The notes below the pieces were generated by a model. The model ran no database searches. It worked only from the letters and a program-made list of their open reading frames with translations, and was not told the DNA's origin. From Aromatoleum buckelii (GTDB lineage Bacteria > Pseudomonadota > Gammaproteobacteria > Burkholderiales > Rhodocyclaceae), in contig NZ_WTVH02000008.1 in assembly GCF_012910785.2 (NCBI RefSeq), positions 558,001 through 622,000 of the forward strand: 64,000 bases of DNA, read 5' to 3'. The position numbers and the translations under genes were made by a program. Of the stretch, positions 8,849 through 18,106 are shown in pieces. Positions within the stretch are counted from its first letter, which is position 1; every line of letters begins with the position of its first letter.

Positions 8849-8890
8849 AAAAAAGCCGGCAGCACGGTCGCGATGCGCGACGGCTCCGGC
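8849..8890 (-). terminator. Intrinsic terminator/attenuator-like hairpin between ribBA and ribH
   Basis: Reading the minus strand, GCCGG...GTCGCG-CAT-CGCGAC...GCCGGC folds as a stem with an internal bulge and is followed directly by TTTTTTG. It lies within the 83-bp gap between the ribBA stop and ribH start, so part of the rib transcript may end here and ribH-nusB may be partly read-through or separately promoted. Confidence 0.75.
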
Positions 8891-8913
8891 GCGGAAGGTT
8901 CAGGGTAACACCC

Positions 8914-10089
8914 TCAGGGGCGCTCGACGAAGCCGGTGATCTCGAGACCGAAGCCGGCCATGCTCGGGATCTTGCGCGGGCTCGCGAGGAGCCGCATCTT
9001 GCCGACCTTCAGGTCGCGCAGGATCTGCGCGCCGACGCCGAACAGGCGCGCGTCCCATTTCGCCGCGAGCGAGGGGTCGCCACGCAGGCCGGCGAGCAAC
9101 TCGCTGCCCGATTGCGGCCGATAGAGCAGCACGATGACGCCCTGTTCGGCTTCGGCCAGGCGCGCCATCGCCTGGTTGACGGGAAAAGTGTGACGGCCGC
9201 TCTCAGGATCGATGAAATCGACGACCGAGATCGGCTCGTGTACGCGCACCAGGGTTTCGCGCTCGGGGCGGATTTCGCCGTGAGAGAGCGCAAAATGCAC
9301 TTCGCCGGTTGTCTTGTCTTCGAACGCGGCGAGCCTGAAGCGGCCATACGGCGTCTCGACGTCCTTTTCGGCGACGCGTTCGACCAGGTGCTCGTTCGCG
9401 GAACGGTACTCGATGAGGTCGCGGATCGCCCCGATCTTCAGGCCGTGCTCTTTCGCGAACTCGACCAGATCCGGCAGCCGCGCCATCGTGCCGTCGTCCT
9501 TGAGGATCTCGCAGATCACCGACGCCGCTTCGAGTCCGGCCAGCGCCGCGAGATCGCACCCCGCTTCGGTGTGGCCGGCGCGGATCAGCACGCCGCCTTT
9601 CTGTGCCATCAGCGGGAAGATGTGGCCGGGCTGCACGATGTCGGCCGGCTTCGCATGCCGCGCGACGGCCGCCTGCACTGTGCGTGAGCGGTCCTGGGCG
9701 GAAATGCCGGTCGTGACGCCTTCGGCGGCCTCGATCGAGGTCGTGAAAGCGGTGCCGTGCGGCGAGCGGTTGTCGCGCACCATCAGGTGCAGGTCGAGCT
9801 GGCGGCAGCGCGCTTCGGTCAGCGTCAGGCAGATCAGCCCGCGGCCGAATTTCGCCATGAAGTTGATCGCTTCCGGCGTCACGTGTTCGGCGGCGAGCAC
9901 GAGGTCGCCTTCGTTCTCGCGGTCTTCCTCGTCGACGAGCACGACCATGCGGCCGGCGCGGATGTCCTCGACGATCTCGGTGATCGGGGCGAGTGCGCTC
10001 GTGCCGGCGCCGGGCCGTCCCAAGCCGGCGCGTTCCCCCTCGGGGGGCAGCGAGCCCGATTGCGGGCGAGCGTGGGGGTTGTCGATCAT
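8914..10089 (-). CDS. ribB: 3,4-Dihydroxy-2-butanone 4-phosphate synthase with degenerate GTP cyclohydrolase II domain (RibBA/RibBX type)
   Basis: 391 residues. Residues ~30-235 are DHBP synthase: [11 protein letters not shown] acidic loop, [20 protein letters not shown] and [13 protein letters not shown], all active-site regions intact. Residues ~245-391 align with GTP cyclohydrolase II ([21 protein letters not shown]...[11 protein letters not shown]) but lack the Cys-x10-Cys-x-Cys zinc site after RVH, so cyclohydrolase activity is not expected. Start 10089 is preferred over a start 21 bp upstream because it overlaps the ribE stop as ATGA. It makes the four-carbon precursor used by RibH; a separate functional GCH II should lie elsewhere. 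Confidence 0.92.
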   Translation of the reverse strand: MIDNPHARPQSGSLPPEGERAGLGRPGAGTSALAPITEIVEDIRAGRMVVLVDEEDRENEGDLVLAAEHVTPEAINFMAKFGRGLICLTLTEARCRQLDLHLMVRDNRSPHGTAFTTSIEAAEGVTTGISAQDRSRTVQAAVARHAKPADIVQPGHIFPLMAQKGGVLIRAGHTEAGCDLAALAGLEAASVICEILKDDGTMARLPDLVEFAKEHGLKIGAIRDLIEYRSANEHLVERVAEKDVETPYGRFRLAAFEDKTTGEVHFALSHGEIRPERETLVRVHEPISVVDFIDPESGRHTFPVNQAMARLAEAEQGVIVLLYRPQSGSELLAGLRGDPSLAAKWDARLFGVGAQILRDLKVGKMRLLASPRKIPSMAGFGLEITGFVERP

Positions 10090-10691
10090 TGTGCGGACTC
10101 CTCGCGCCACGCCAGCATGCGTTCGACGTAACGGGCGATGAGGTCGATCTCGAGATTGACGCGGCTGCCTGCGGCGAGGTGCTTGAGATTGGTCACGGCG
10201 ACGGTGTGCGGGATCAGGTTGATCGAGAATTCGCGGGCTTCGACGCGGTTCACCGTCAGGCTCACGCCGTTGACGGTGACCGAACCTTTCTTCGCGATGT
10301 AGCCGGCGAGCGCCGCAGGCGCACGGATCACGAGGTCGTGACTCTCGCCGACCGGCGTGAAGCTCACGACTTCACCGACGCCGTCGACGTGGCCGGTGAC
10401 GAGATGGCCGCCGAGCCGGTCGGCGAGGCACAGCGCTTTCTCGAGATTGACTTCGTTGCCGGCGGTGTCGAGGCCGGCGGTGCAGTTCAGCGTTTCACGC
10501 GACACGTCGAACTGCACGCGGCTGCCGTCGAGCGCGACGACGGTCAGGCAGACGCCGCTGTTCGCGATGCTGTCGCCGATCTGCACGTCGGCGAGGTCCA
10601 GCCCGTCGGCATCCACGGTCAGGCGCACGCCGTCCTGGAGAGGTTCGATACGTTCGATTCGGCCGCAGGCGGCCACGATTCCGGAAAACAT
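10086..10691 (-). CDS. ribE: Riboflavin synthase alpha chain
   Basis: 201 residues with two lumazine-binding repeats, each opening with a short barrel strand ([15 protein letters not shown] at the N-terminus; [13 protein letters not shown] begins the second repeat). It dismutates two lumazine molecules to riboflavin. Signature residues include [13 protein letters not shown] and [13 protein letters not shown]. First gene of the local rib set; ribD is not adjacent. The 102-bp gap to dsbD is too short for, and shows no match to, an FMN riboswitch. Confidence 0.95.
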   Translation of the reverse strand: MFSGIVAACGRIERIEPLQDGVRLTVDADGLDLADVQIGDSIANSGVCLTVVALDGSRVQFDVSRETLNCTAGLDTAGNEVNLEKALCLADRLGGHLVTGHVDGVGEVVSFTPVGESHDLVIRAPAALAGYIAKKGSVTVNGVSLTVNRVEAREFSINLIPHTVAVTNLKHLAAGSRVNLEIDLIARYVERMLAWREESAQ

Positions 10692-10793
10692 GATGGAGGG
10701 ACGGGCAAGTGGGGAAGCAGCGATTGTAGGCGAAAGTGGGCGAAAAACGGTGGATTGCCAATCGCTTCCCGCCGCAGCCTCCTCCCGCCGGGT

Positions 10794-12608
10794 TCAGCGC
10801 AGCGCACGGTCGAGCAATTCGCCGAACGGCTCTGCTGCCATGAATCCGACGACTCGCAGGCCTTCGCGCTCCTTGCCGTCGCGATCGAAGAAGATCGTTC
10901 CCGGCGGACCGAACAGCGTGAAACGCTTCAGCAGCGCCTTGTCGTCGTCGCTGTTCGCGGTGACGTCGGCTTTCAGCAGCAGCATGCGGTCCATGCGCGC
11001 CTGCACCGCGTGGTCGCTGAACGTGAAGCGCTCCATCTCCTTGCACGACACGCACCAGTCGGCGTAGAAATCGAGCATCACCGGTCGATCGGCCGACGCG
11101 AGGCGCGCGTCGAGCTCGGCGACGGACGCGACTTTCTCGAAACGCGGCGCAGTCGCGACGGACGCCGACGCTTCGGCTCGCAGCACCGCGAGCGGCTGCA
11201 GCGGGTCGCGCGAGCCGGCCAACGCACCGACGAACATCGCCGCCCCGCCGATCAGCATGACGACGCCGGTGCCTTTCCAGAAGCGCGCCCAGCCTTTCGC
11301 GTGCACCGGCAGCGGGTCGATCGCGTGCAGGAAGATGCCCGAGAACAGCAGCAGCGCCGCCCACGCGAGCATCGTCACGAGGGGCGGGACGACCGGCGTC
11401 AGCAGCCACACCGCGACAGCGAGCAGCATCACGCCGAACGCTTTCCTGACGCCTTCCATCCACGGTCCGACTTTCGGCAGCACCGAGCGCGCGGCGACAC
11501 CGACTGCGATCAGCGGCGCGCCCATGCCGAGTGCCATGACGAACAGCGCGACTCCGCCGAGCGTCGCGTTGCCGGTCTGCGCGATGTAGAGCAGTGCCCC
11601 GGCGAGCGGTGCGGCGACGCACGGCCCGACGATCAGCGCCGACAGCACGCCCATGACCGCGACGCCGCCGAGACTGCCGCCTTTCTGGTGATTCGCGGTC
11701 GAGCTCAGGCGGCTTTGCAGCGCGCTCGGCAGTTGCAACTCGTAGAAGCCGAACATCGACAGCGCCAACAACACGAACACCAGCGCGAAGGCGCCGAGCA
11801 CCCACGCGTTCTGCAGCGCCGCCGATAGCAGCGTGCCGGAGATGCCCGCTGCGACCCCGGCCACGGCATAGGCCGCCGCCATGCCGAGCACGTACACGAG
11901 CGACAGCGCGAAAGCGCGTCCGCGCGAGATGTGGTGGCCCTGGCCGACGATGACGCCCGAGATGATCGGGATCATCGGAAAAGTGCAGGGCGTGAAAGCG
12001 AGCAGCAGGCCGAAGCCGAAGAAGCTCAACAGGATCAGCGGTACGCTCGCGTCGCGCAGCAGGCCGGCAATGCGCCCGCTTTCGTCGCCGCTCGGCGCCG
12101 TGCCGGAGCCTGTGCCCGCCAGGTTGCCGGGCGACAGGAAGCGGTCGATGAGGCTGCCGCCAGCCGCGACCGGCGTCGCTGTCAGGTCGATGTCGGTGCT
12201 CTGCTGCGTCGGCGGGTAGCAGATGCCGCCGTCCCAGCAGCCCTGGCTCGTCGCGGTCAGGCGGAACGCGGTGACGCCTTCGACTGCGGTGACCGGCAGC
12301 AGGATCCGGATCTCGTCCCGGTAAGTTTCGACGTCGCCGAAGAATTCGTCGTGCCTGATCTTGCCCGGAGCGCGTTCCGGAATGCCGAGCTGCACGGTCG
12401 GCGGGTCGGCGGTGAACTTGAACTTGTCGCCGTAAAGATAGTAGTCGTCGGCGATGTCGAACGTGATCTCGACGGTGGCGGGATCGAGCGCGCGAGCGGC
12501 GAAGCGGAAGGCTTTTTCGGGTTCGATCGGACTGCCTTGCGCGAATGTCGGCGGCAGCAGGGCAAGCAGGCTGGCCAAGGCGGCCAGCAGTAACAGGAGA
12601 CGGCGCAT
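10794..12608 (-). CDS. dsbD: Thiol:disulfide interchange protein DsbD
   Basis: Transmembrane electron conduit that passes cytoplasmic thioredoxin electrons to periplasmic DsbC/CcmG-type partners; needed for cytochrome c maturation. From the chosen start (12608) it has a signal peptide (RRLLLLLAALASLLALLPPTFAQ region), an N-terminal periplasmic domain with CWDGGICYPP, eight hydrophobic helices with the redox cysteines in TPCTFPMIP and VGPCVAAPL, and a C-terminal thioredoxin domain with DWCVSCKEME. An in-frame TTG at 12680 would add 24 non-signal-like residues; the exact start is uncertain as no strong ribosome binding site is seen. About 604 residues, normal for DsbD. Confidence 0.93.
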   Translation of the reverse strand: MRRLLLLLAALASLLALLPPTFAQGSPIEPEKAFRFAARALDPATVEITFDIADDYYLYGDKFKFTADPPTVQLGIPERAPGKIRHDEFFGDVETYRDEIRILLPVTAVEGVTAFRLTATSQGCWDGGICYPPTQQSTDIDLTATPVAAGGSLIDRFLSPGNLAGTGSGTAPSGDESGRIAGLLRDASVPLILLSFFGFGLLLAFTPCTFPMIPIISGVIVGQGHHISRGRAFALSLVYVLGMAAAYAVAGVAAGISGTLLSAALQNAWVLGAFALVFVLLALSMFGFYELQLPSALQSRLSSTANHQKGGSLGGVAVMGVLSALIVGPCVAAPLAGALLYIAQTGNATLGGVALFVMALGMGAPLIAVGVAARSVLPKVGPWMEGVRKAFGVMLLAVAVWLLTPVVPPLVTMLAWAALLLFSGIFLHAIDPLPVHAKGWARFWKGTGVVMLIGGAAMFVGALAGSRDPLQPLAVLRAEASASVATAPRFEKVASVAELDARLASADRPVMLDFYADWCVSCKEMERFTFSDHAVQARMDRMLLLKADVTANSDDDKALLKRFTLFGPPGTIFFDRDGKEREGLRVVGFMAAEPFGELLDRALR

Positions 12609-12707
12609 CGGTTCGGAAAAGGTGTCGGAATTAGTCGGATTCTGGGGCATGGCCGGCAACGGCGCCTGAACCGGGATCAAGCCGTCCGAAGATGACGCAG
12701 TGCGCGA

Positions 12708-13055
12708 TCACGGGGCCGGTCTGCACCCAGTGGATGCCAGAGCCGTCTCTGCGGCCACCCAGTCGAGATAAGCAGGCAGACCCCGCACAACAGGGACCGC
12801 GATGATCTCCGGAAGTTCGTACGGATGCGCGGCGCGCACCGCGGCTTCGAGCGCAGCGTAGCGGTCGGCGCTCGTCTTGATGAGCAACGGAACTTCGACC
12901 GCTTCTTCGATCGCGTCGTGCCAGCGATAAACCGAGCGGCAGGGCGCGAGCATGTTCACGCACGCGGCGAGCCGGTTTTCGACGAGATGCGACGCGAGCG
13001 CGCGGGCGCTCGCCTCGTCGGGAAGATTCGTCAGGACGACAAGCACTTCGTTCAT
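12708..13055 (-). CDS. cutA: Divalent cation tolerance protein CutA1
   Basis: 115 residues, trimeric ferredoxin-like fold. Family features: VVLTNLPDEASARALASHLVE, LAACVNMLAPCRSVYRWHDAIEE with the usual strand-turn-strand, LLIKTSADRYAALE and HPYELPEIIAVPV. Linked genetically to copper tolerance in E. coli, though its biochemical role is unsettled. cutA next to dsbD is a recurrent arrangement in proteobacteria. It precedes dsbD on the same strand and probably shares a transcript with the universal stress gene upstream. Confidence 0.95.
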   Translation of the reverse strand: MNEVLVVLTNLPDEASARALASHLVENRLAACVNMLAPCRSVYRWHDAIEEAVEVPLLIKTSADRYAALEAAVRAAHPYELPEIIAVPVVRGLPAYLDWVAAETALASTGCRPAP

Positions 13056-13071
13056 TCGCGCGCTCCCCCCT

Positions 13072-13518
13072 TCAACCTTCGGCAGCCGGCTTGACGAGCG
13101 TCACGGGGATCGCGGAGCGCTTCAGCACCTCTTGTGCGACCGAGCCGAGCACCATCTGCAGCAGCGCGGTACGCCCGTGCGAGCCCATGACGATCTTGTC
13201 GAAGCCGTGTTCCTTCGCGTAGCGGGTGATCGTGTCCGCGACATGGCCGACCGCGACGTGGTGAGTGTAGGGAACGTGCGCTTCGTCGAGAATGTGGCGT
13301 GCGGGGGCGAGCGCCGCAAGCCCTTCGTCGCGATGGTAATCCTCAAGCTCCTCCGGGCTGACGAACAGCCGCGCGTGGCCCGAGTCGATCGGGATCTGCA
13401 CGTTGAGGAGGTGGATGTCGAGCTGCGCATCGCTGCGATACAGCGCCAGCACGTGCGCCACGGCGCGGTTTGCGTTGTCCGATCCATCCACGGGTACGAG
13501 CACTTTCATCGTCGCCAT
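13072..13518 (-). CDS. Universal stress protein (UspA family)
   Basis: 148 residues, single Usp domain: N-terminal MKVLVPVDGSDNANRAVAHVL strand-loop and the C-terminal ATP-binding motif GSHGRTALLQMVLGSVAQEVL (G-x2-G-x9-G-S). ATG 13518 is chosen because AAGGAGAG lies at suitable spacing; ATG 13524 or 13509 are alternatives in the same frame. The gene has 16 bp to cutA and 13 bp from the TerC-like gene, so it sits in one operon with them. Function is a general stress nucleotide-binding protein; no specific role can be assigned. Confidence 0.92.
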   Translation of the reverse strand: MATMKVLVPVDGSDNANRAVAHVLALYRSDAQLDIHLLNVQIPIDSGHARLFVSPEELEDYHRDEGLAALAPARHILDEAHVPYTHHVAVGHVADTITRYAKEHGFDKIVMGSHGRTALLQMVLGSVAQEVLKRSAIPVTLVKPAAEG

Positions 13519-13531
13519 CGCCATCTCTCCT

Positions 13532-14275
13532 TCACTTGTCGCCCGGGCGCCCGATGTGCGGGTCGTCGACGGCCAGTTCGACCAGCGGCGGCGTCGCCGC
13601 GCCGCGCCGGGCGAGCCAGCTGCCGAGCACGACGACGAACCCCGCGGCAAACGCCGACGTCCCATAGTGCAGCCACGACGGCATCTCTTCCACCCACGGC
13701 CTGATCGTCACGTCCCCGACCAGCATGCCGCCGGCGATCCAGCCGAGCAGCGCCGCGCCGAGCGTGATGACGACGGGGAAGCGGTCCATCAGCTTGAGCA
13801 CGAACTTGCTGCCCCAGACGATGATCGGGATGCTGACGACGATGCCGAACACCACCAGCCCGAGATCGCCTTTCGCCGCGCCGGCCACCGCGATGACGTT
13901 GTCGATGCTCATGACGGCGTCGGCGATGACGATCGTGCGGATCGCGCCGAGCAGGTGCGGCGCGCCCTCGACGCCGGCGTGGCTGTCGCCTTCCTCGGGC
14001 TGCATCAGCTTGACGCCGATCCACAGCAGCAGCAGCGCGCCGACGATCTTCAGGAACGGAAGTTCGAGCAACTGCAGCGCGAAGAAGATCAGCACGATGC
14101 GCAGCCCGATCGCGCCGACGACGCCCCACGCGATGCCTTGGTTGCGCTGGTGCTCGGGCAACTTGCGGCACGCCAGCGCGATGACCACCGCATTGTCGCC
14201 GCCGAGCAGGATGTCGATCGCGATAATCTGCAGCACCGACACCCAGAATGCGCTGTCGGTCATGAATTCGAACAC
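13532..14275 (-). CDS. TerC-family integral membrane protein
   Basis: 247 residues with about seven hydrophobic helices. The paired acidic motifs of TerC/YjbE proteins are present: IDILLGGDNAVVIALACR in the first half and DAVMSIDNVIAVAGAA in the second, which are thought to bind divalent metal, often in manganese export or exoenzyme metalation. Start GTG 14275 has AAGGAG about 8 nt upstream; ATG 14263 is an alternative. First gene of a three-gene run with the Usp and cutA genes. No yybP-ykoY riboswitch core was recognised in the 208-bp upstream spacer. Confidence 0.9.
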   Translation of the reverse strand: MFEFMTDSAFWVSVLQIIAIDILLGGDNAVVIALACRKLPEHQRNQGIAWGVVGAIGLRIVLIFFALQLLELPFLKIVGALLLLWIGVKLMQPEEGDSHAGVEGAPHLLGAIRTIVIADAVMSIDNVIAVAGAAKGDLGLVVFGIVVSIPIIVWGSKFVLKLMDRFPVVITLGAALLGWIAGGMLVGDVTIRPWVEEMPSWLHYGTSAFAAGFVVVLGSWLARRGAATPPLVELAVDDPHIGRPGDK

Positions 14276-14483
14276 GGATGAACTCCTTGCTGATTGGGTC
14301 GGCCGGCCTCGCGTGCCGCTCCGTGGCCGCTATGTTCCGCAGGGTTCACGCGCTTGGCAAGCCGTATATGCCACAACAGTGCGCTGCGAAGGGGCGCGGA
14401 ACTTCGGCGCGGTCCGCCGTTCAAACCGTGCGGCGCTGCCGCCCGTTGCACGGGTCCGAGGCTATGGAGCGCCGCACTTTCCA

Positions 14484-14795
14484 ATGCCGCCATCCGTTTT
14501 CGACATCCTCGCCGAACAGCGCATCACCGAAGCCATCCGGCGCGGCGAATTCGATAACCTGCCCGGCGCCGGGCGCCCCCTCCACCTCGACGACGAACCT
14601 CTGGTGTCGCCGGAACAGCGCATGGCGAACCGGATACTGAAGAACGCCGGCTTCGCGCCGGCCGAAATCATGCTGCGCCGCGAGATCGCCGCGCTGCGCG
14701 GGCAACTGGCCGACAGCGTCGGCGGCGAGCGTGACGACATCAAGCGGCGCCTCGCGCGGTTGGTCGCGGCGCTCGGCATGATGTCGCACCGGTGA
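14484..14795 (+). CDS. DUF1992 / DnaJ-family-domain small protein
   Basis: 103 residues. Matches the DUF1992 (DNAJC28-like, YdhQ-type) family: VFDILAEQRITEAIRRGEFDNLPGAGRPL followed by LVSPEQRMANRILKNAGFAP, a highly conserved pair of motifs. There is no J-domain HPD. Function unknown; a soluble cytoplasmic helix-rich protein. Divergent from the TerC-like gene and convergent with the cytochrome gene that ends at 14830. Confidence 0.85.
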   Translation: MPPSVFDILAEQRITEAIRRGEFDNLPGAGRPLHLDDEPLVSPEQRMANRILKNAGFAPAEIMLRREIAALRGQLADSVGGERDDIKRRLARLVAALGMMSHR

Positions 14796-14829
14796 TTGGC
14801 TCCGTTGCGGCTCTCCGGAGCCCGGAAGG

Positions 14830-16119
14830 TCAGGGCAGCTTGACGGCCTCGATCTTCGCCTTGGCGCCGATCCCCAGCGTCGTCGGCAGCGACACGTAAT
14901 GCGCGCGGCTCGTGACGTTGTCGTCATGGACCGCGAAACCGACGTTATACACGCCGCCTTCGGCCAGCGCCTTGTCGTCACTGTTCGCGAGGCCGAGCGG
15001 GCGGATGATGACGACGGTCCAGATGCCGTCCTGCCAGCGGCCCGAAGCCTTGTTGTCGGCGGCCGAACCGCTCGCATCTGCCGCGCTGAGGACGTACTGC
15101 GGCAGCATGTCGCCTTCCTTCCAGCCGGCGCCGGCGTCGAACGGCACGGCGTTGGCGCCCTTGACGAGGATGTGTTCCTTCTTGAACACCTGCTCGGCCG
15201 TGACCGCCTTGTCTCCGGCTTTCGCCGCGTCGAACATGAACTTCGGCTGCTTTGTCTCCTTGTCGAGGTTCGAGGCGAAAGGATTCTTGCCGGCGTCGAA
15301 ATTGCGGTATTCGAGGACGTACCCGTCGTCGGCCATGCCGACCGGATTGCTGCGGTGCGCGCGCCACTGGATCAGGTCGACGAAGCCGCCGGCGGCCTTG
15401 AGGCGCTCGATTTCGGCGACGGGCTTGCCGGTCTTCCAGTCGAACGGGTCGGTGCGCGTTGCCGGCAGGTATTTGCGCACGTCGGTTTTCCCGATCGCCG
15501 TCAGCAGAGGGTTGGCGGCCACTTCCTCGCTGCTCGCCTGCCCGGCGGTGTCGCGCTCGCCATCGTGGCACGTCAGCCAGCACCCCTGCTCGGCGAACTG
15601 CGGCACCTTGCCGTCGTCGATCATGATCGACACGCGGTCTTCATAGATCGCCGGTTGCTTGCCGTCACGGACCTCCCGCTTGAGGCGCGGGCCGCCGTAC
15701 GCCTTCCACTCCTTGCCGTCGAAACGGTAATACGGGTATTCGACGCCGGGCCCCGCGGCTTGCGTTTTCCACTGCAGGCGCAGGTACGCGTTTCGCGTGT
15801 CGTAAGCGGCCTGTACGGTCAGGTCGACGTGTCCCTTCTTGCCCTCGATCGCTGCCGGCTCGAGCGGGCCGCTCTTCACCAGCTTGTCGCCGAACTGCTC
15901 TTCCTCGTCCTCGTGGCAGTCGAGGCAGCTCTGGCCTTTCCTGACTCCCGTCTTGCCTTTGTGCCCGGTCTGCATCCACTCGTAGGTCGTCAGCCCCGGG
16001 TAGAACAGCGTGATCTCTTCGGCGGGTACCTTCGACCAGTCGATCGTCGCCGGATCGGCGGCGTTCGAGGGCCCGGCGGCGAGGGCAGCGCAGATCGCAG
16101 TCAATGCAAGCTTGTTCAT
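14830..16119 (-). CDS. Periplasmic c-type cytochrome, ethylbenzene dehydrogenase-related haem-binding protein
   Basis: 429 residues with a cleavable signal peptide (residues 1-20, ending GPSNA-AD). A CLDCH haem c motif is at residues 65-69, and a second, wider motif CWLTCH (CxxxCH) at 180-185. The remainder resembles the EB_dh/cytochrome c-552 family, whose prototype is the haem b gamma subunit of ethylbenzene dehydrogenase and related DMSO-reductase-type enzymes; DDGYVLEYRNFDAGKNPF and the C-terminal VYNVGFAVHDDNVTSRAHYVSLP are characteristic. Strong ribosome binding site AGGAGA. No molybdopterin catalytic subunit or partner gene is adjacent, so its electron partner is unknown. Confidence 0.85.
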   Translation of the reverse strand: MNKLALTAICAALAAGPSNAADPATIDWSKVPAEEITLFYPGLTTYEWMQTGHKGKTGVRKGQSCLDCHEDEEEQFGDKLVKSGPLEPAAIEGKKGHVDLTVQAAYDTRNAYLRLQWKTQAAGPGVEYPYYRFDGKEWKAYGGPRLKREVRDGKQPAIYEDRVSIMIDDGKVPQFAEQGCWLTCHDGERDTAGQASSEEVAANPLLTAIGKTDVRKYLPATRTDPFDWKTGKPVAEIERLKAAGGFVDLIQWRAHRSNPVGMADDGYVLEYRNFDAGKNPFASNLDKETKQPKFMFDAAKAGDKAVTAEQVFKKEHILVKGANAVPFDAGAGWKEGDMLPQYVLSAADASGSAADNKASGRWQDGIWTVVIIRPLGLANSDDKALAEGGVYNVGFAVHDDNVTSRAHYVSLPTTLGIGAKAKIEAVKLP

Positions 16120-16280
16120 GGCGTCTCCTGGTCGTGAAAAGGGATTGGGGCGCCGTTTGCGCAGCCCTGCCCCGGAATATGCATATGAGCATAATACCGG
16201 TCCTGAGGGGGCGGCAGGTCGATGACGAATGCGTTGATCGGGGGCGGCGGAGCCAGGGGTCGAGGAGCTGCGTCGGGCCG

Positions 16281-17072
16281 CTACTTGAGAAGCCGCCGCC
16301 GCGTCAGCGCGAGCGCCAGCCAGAAGGCTGCGGCGCCGTAGCCGGCGATGACCCCCAGATGCAGGGCGACGTTCTCCGGCAGCCGTCCGAGCAGTAGCGG
16401 CCGGGCGAGTTCGATCGCGTGCGTCAGCGGCAGCAGCGTCGCTGCGGCCCGCAGCGCGGGGGGGAGCTGTTCGATCGGGAAGAACACGCCCGACACAAGC
16501 GTCATCGGCGTGATGAACAGCGTGAAGTAATACATGAAGAAGTCGTAGCTCGGCGCAAGCGCCGTCATCACCAGCCCGAGCGCGGCGAATGCGAGGCCGA
16601 CGAGGAAGATCAGCGGCAGCAGCCACAGCACGTAACGGGTGTCGACGAACCCGAAAGCCGAGATCACGAGCAGGATCGCCGCACCCGACAGCAGCGCTTT
16701 CGACGCCGCCCACACCAGCTCGGCGAACACGACGTCGTCGAGATCGATCGGCGCGTTCATGATCGCTTCCCAGGTTTTCTGCACGTGCATGCGCGAAAAG
16801 CCCGAATACAGCACTTCGAACGACGCGGCGTTCATCGTCGAATAGCACACCATGCCGGCCGCCAGAAAGCTGATGTAGCGTACGCCGCCGACTTCCGGCA
16901 CCAGCATGCCGATGCCGAAGCCGAGGCCGAACAGGTAGATCACCGGGTCGGCGAGGTTGCCGAGCACCGACGGCAGCGCGAGCTTGCGCCAGACGAGAAA
17001 ATTGCGCCGCCATACCGGGATGAAGCGGCGCGAGAGTTGCGGTGCACGCCAGGAACTCGCTGAAGTGGGCAT
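16281..17072 (-). CDS. ABC-2 type transporter permease (NodJ-like)
   Basis: 263 residues, six predicted membrane helices, ABC-2 family (NodJ/YadH-like): WRRNFLVWRKLALPSVLGNLADPVIYLFGLGFGIG, TWEAIMNAPIDLDDVVFAELVWAASKAL and the FFPIEQLPPALRAAA loop before the last helices. It pairs with the ATPase gene ending 13 bp upstream (stop 17086). Such pairs export lipo-oligosaccharides, polysaccharides or drugs; no specific cargo gene is adjacent. Start 17072 is the first ATG after the ATPase stop. Confidence 0.92.
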   Translation of the reverse strand: MPTSASSWRAPQLSRRFIPVWRRNFLVWRKLALPSVLGNLADPVIYLFGLGFGIGMLVPEVGGVRYISFLAAGMVCYSTMNAASFEVLYSGFSRMHVQKTWEAIMNAPIDLDDVVFAELVWAASKALLSGAAILLVISAFGFVDTRYVLWLLPLIFLVGLAFAALGLVMTALAPSYDFFMYYFTLFITPMTLVSGVFFPIEQLPPALRAAATLLPLTHAIELARPLLLGRLPENVALHLGVIAGYGAAAFWLALALTRRRLLK

Positions 17073-17085
17073 CGATGCGCTCCGG

Positions 17086-18099
17086 TCAGTCCCTGAGCTC
17101 GCGACCGGTGAGCTTGAGGAACACGTCTTCGAGGTTCGCCGGGCGGTGCAGGTAACGCAGGCCGGTCTGCGCGGACAGGTGCGCGAGCAACGGCGCCGCG
17201 TCCTCGACGTAGCAGAAAGCGGTCTCGCCGCTGACTTCGAAGCGTCGTGCGAACGCCGCGGCGTGCCGGGCGGCCCACGCTTCGGCGCCGCCCGCGCCAC
17301 CGCCGCCGTTCCAGTCGCCGTAGACTTCGACGACCTGCGGCTCGATCTGCGCGGCGATGACGTCGCGCGGACTGCCTTCGGTCAGCATGCGCCCGGTGTC
17401 GAGAATCGCGAGGCGGTCCGCGAGGCGCTCGGCCTCGTCCATGAAATGCGTCGTCAGCAGGATCGTCGTGCCGGCGCGGATCAGGTGCTTCAGGCGTTCC
17501 CAGATCAGGTGCCGCGCCTGCGGGTCGAGGCCGGTGGTCGGCTCGTCGAGGATCAGCAGGTCGGGGCGGTTGACGAGCGCGCGGGCGAGCGTCAGGCGCC
17601 GCTTCATGCCGCCCGAAAGCGCCTGGATGCGTGCATCGCGCTTGCCTTCGAGCCCGGCGAACGCGAGCAGCTCCGGGATGCGCGCGCGGATCGCCGCTTC
17701 GTCGAGGCCGAAATAGCGGCCGTAGACGATCAGGTTCTCGGCGCACGTGAAATCGGGATCGAGGCTGTCCTGCTGCGGCACGATGCCGACGCGCATGCGC
17801 GCTTCGCGCGCGCGTGCCGGCACCGGCAGGCCGGCGAGCCGGATCTCGCCGGCGGACGGCGCGGTGAGCCCGAGCGCGCAGCGCAGCGTCGTCGTCTTGC
17901 CGGCGCCGTTCGGGCCGAGCAGCGTGAAACACTCGCCGCGCCGCAGCTCGAGGTCGATGCCGGCGACCACCTCGGTATCGCCATAGCGCTTGCGCAGGCC
18001 GCGGATCGACAGCGGCGAGGCCGGCGAGCGGCTCGCGAGCGTCAGGGGACGATCCGCCTGCACCGGCTCTCCGGAAAAGTCCGTCCTCGCAATAGGCAC
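17086..18099 (-). CDS. ABC-2 type transporter ATP-binding protein (NodI/CcmA-like)
   Basis: 337 residues. Nucleotide-binding domain with Walker [10 protein letters not shown], signature [15 protein letters not shown], Walker [15 protein letters not shown] and H-loop [16 protein letters not shown]-terminal ~100-residue extension is typical of NodI-type ATPases. The likely start is GTG 18099, 7 bp after the GST stop; no ATG exists in the frame after that stop and upstream residues are not conserved. Drives the permease encoded immediately downstream. Confidence 0.9.
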   Translation of the reverse strand: MPIARTDFSGEPVQADRPLTLASRSPASPLSIRGLRKRYGDTEVVAGIDLELRRGECFTLLGPNGAGKTTTLRCALGLTAPSAGEIRLAGLPVPARAREARMRVGIVPQQDSLDPDFTCAENLIVYGRYFGLDEAAIRARIPELLAFAGLEGKRDARIQALSGGMKRRLTLARALVNRPDLLILDEPTTGLDPQARHLIWERLKHLIRAGTTILLTTHFMDEAERLADRLAILDTGRMLTEGSPRDVIAAQIEPQVVEVYGDWNGGGGAGGAEAWAARHAAAFARRFEVSGETAFCYVEDAAPLLAHLSAQTGLRYLHRPANLEDVFLKLTGRELRD

Positions 18100-18106
18100 T
18101 GCATCT

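Noticed and set aside
10692-10793. FMN riboswitch upstream of ribE
   Set aside because: Only 102 bp, shorter than the element, and no conserved RFN segments seen.
14276-14483. Possible yybP-ykoY manganese riboswitch before the TerC-like gene
   Set aside because: Expected because TerC homologues often have one, but I did not find the conserved core segments on the minus strand.
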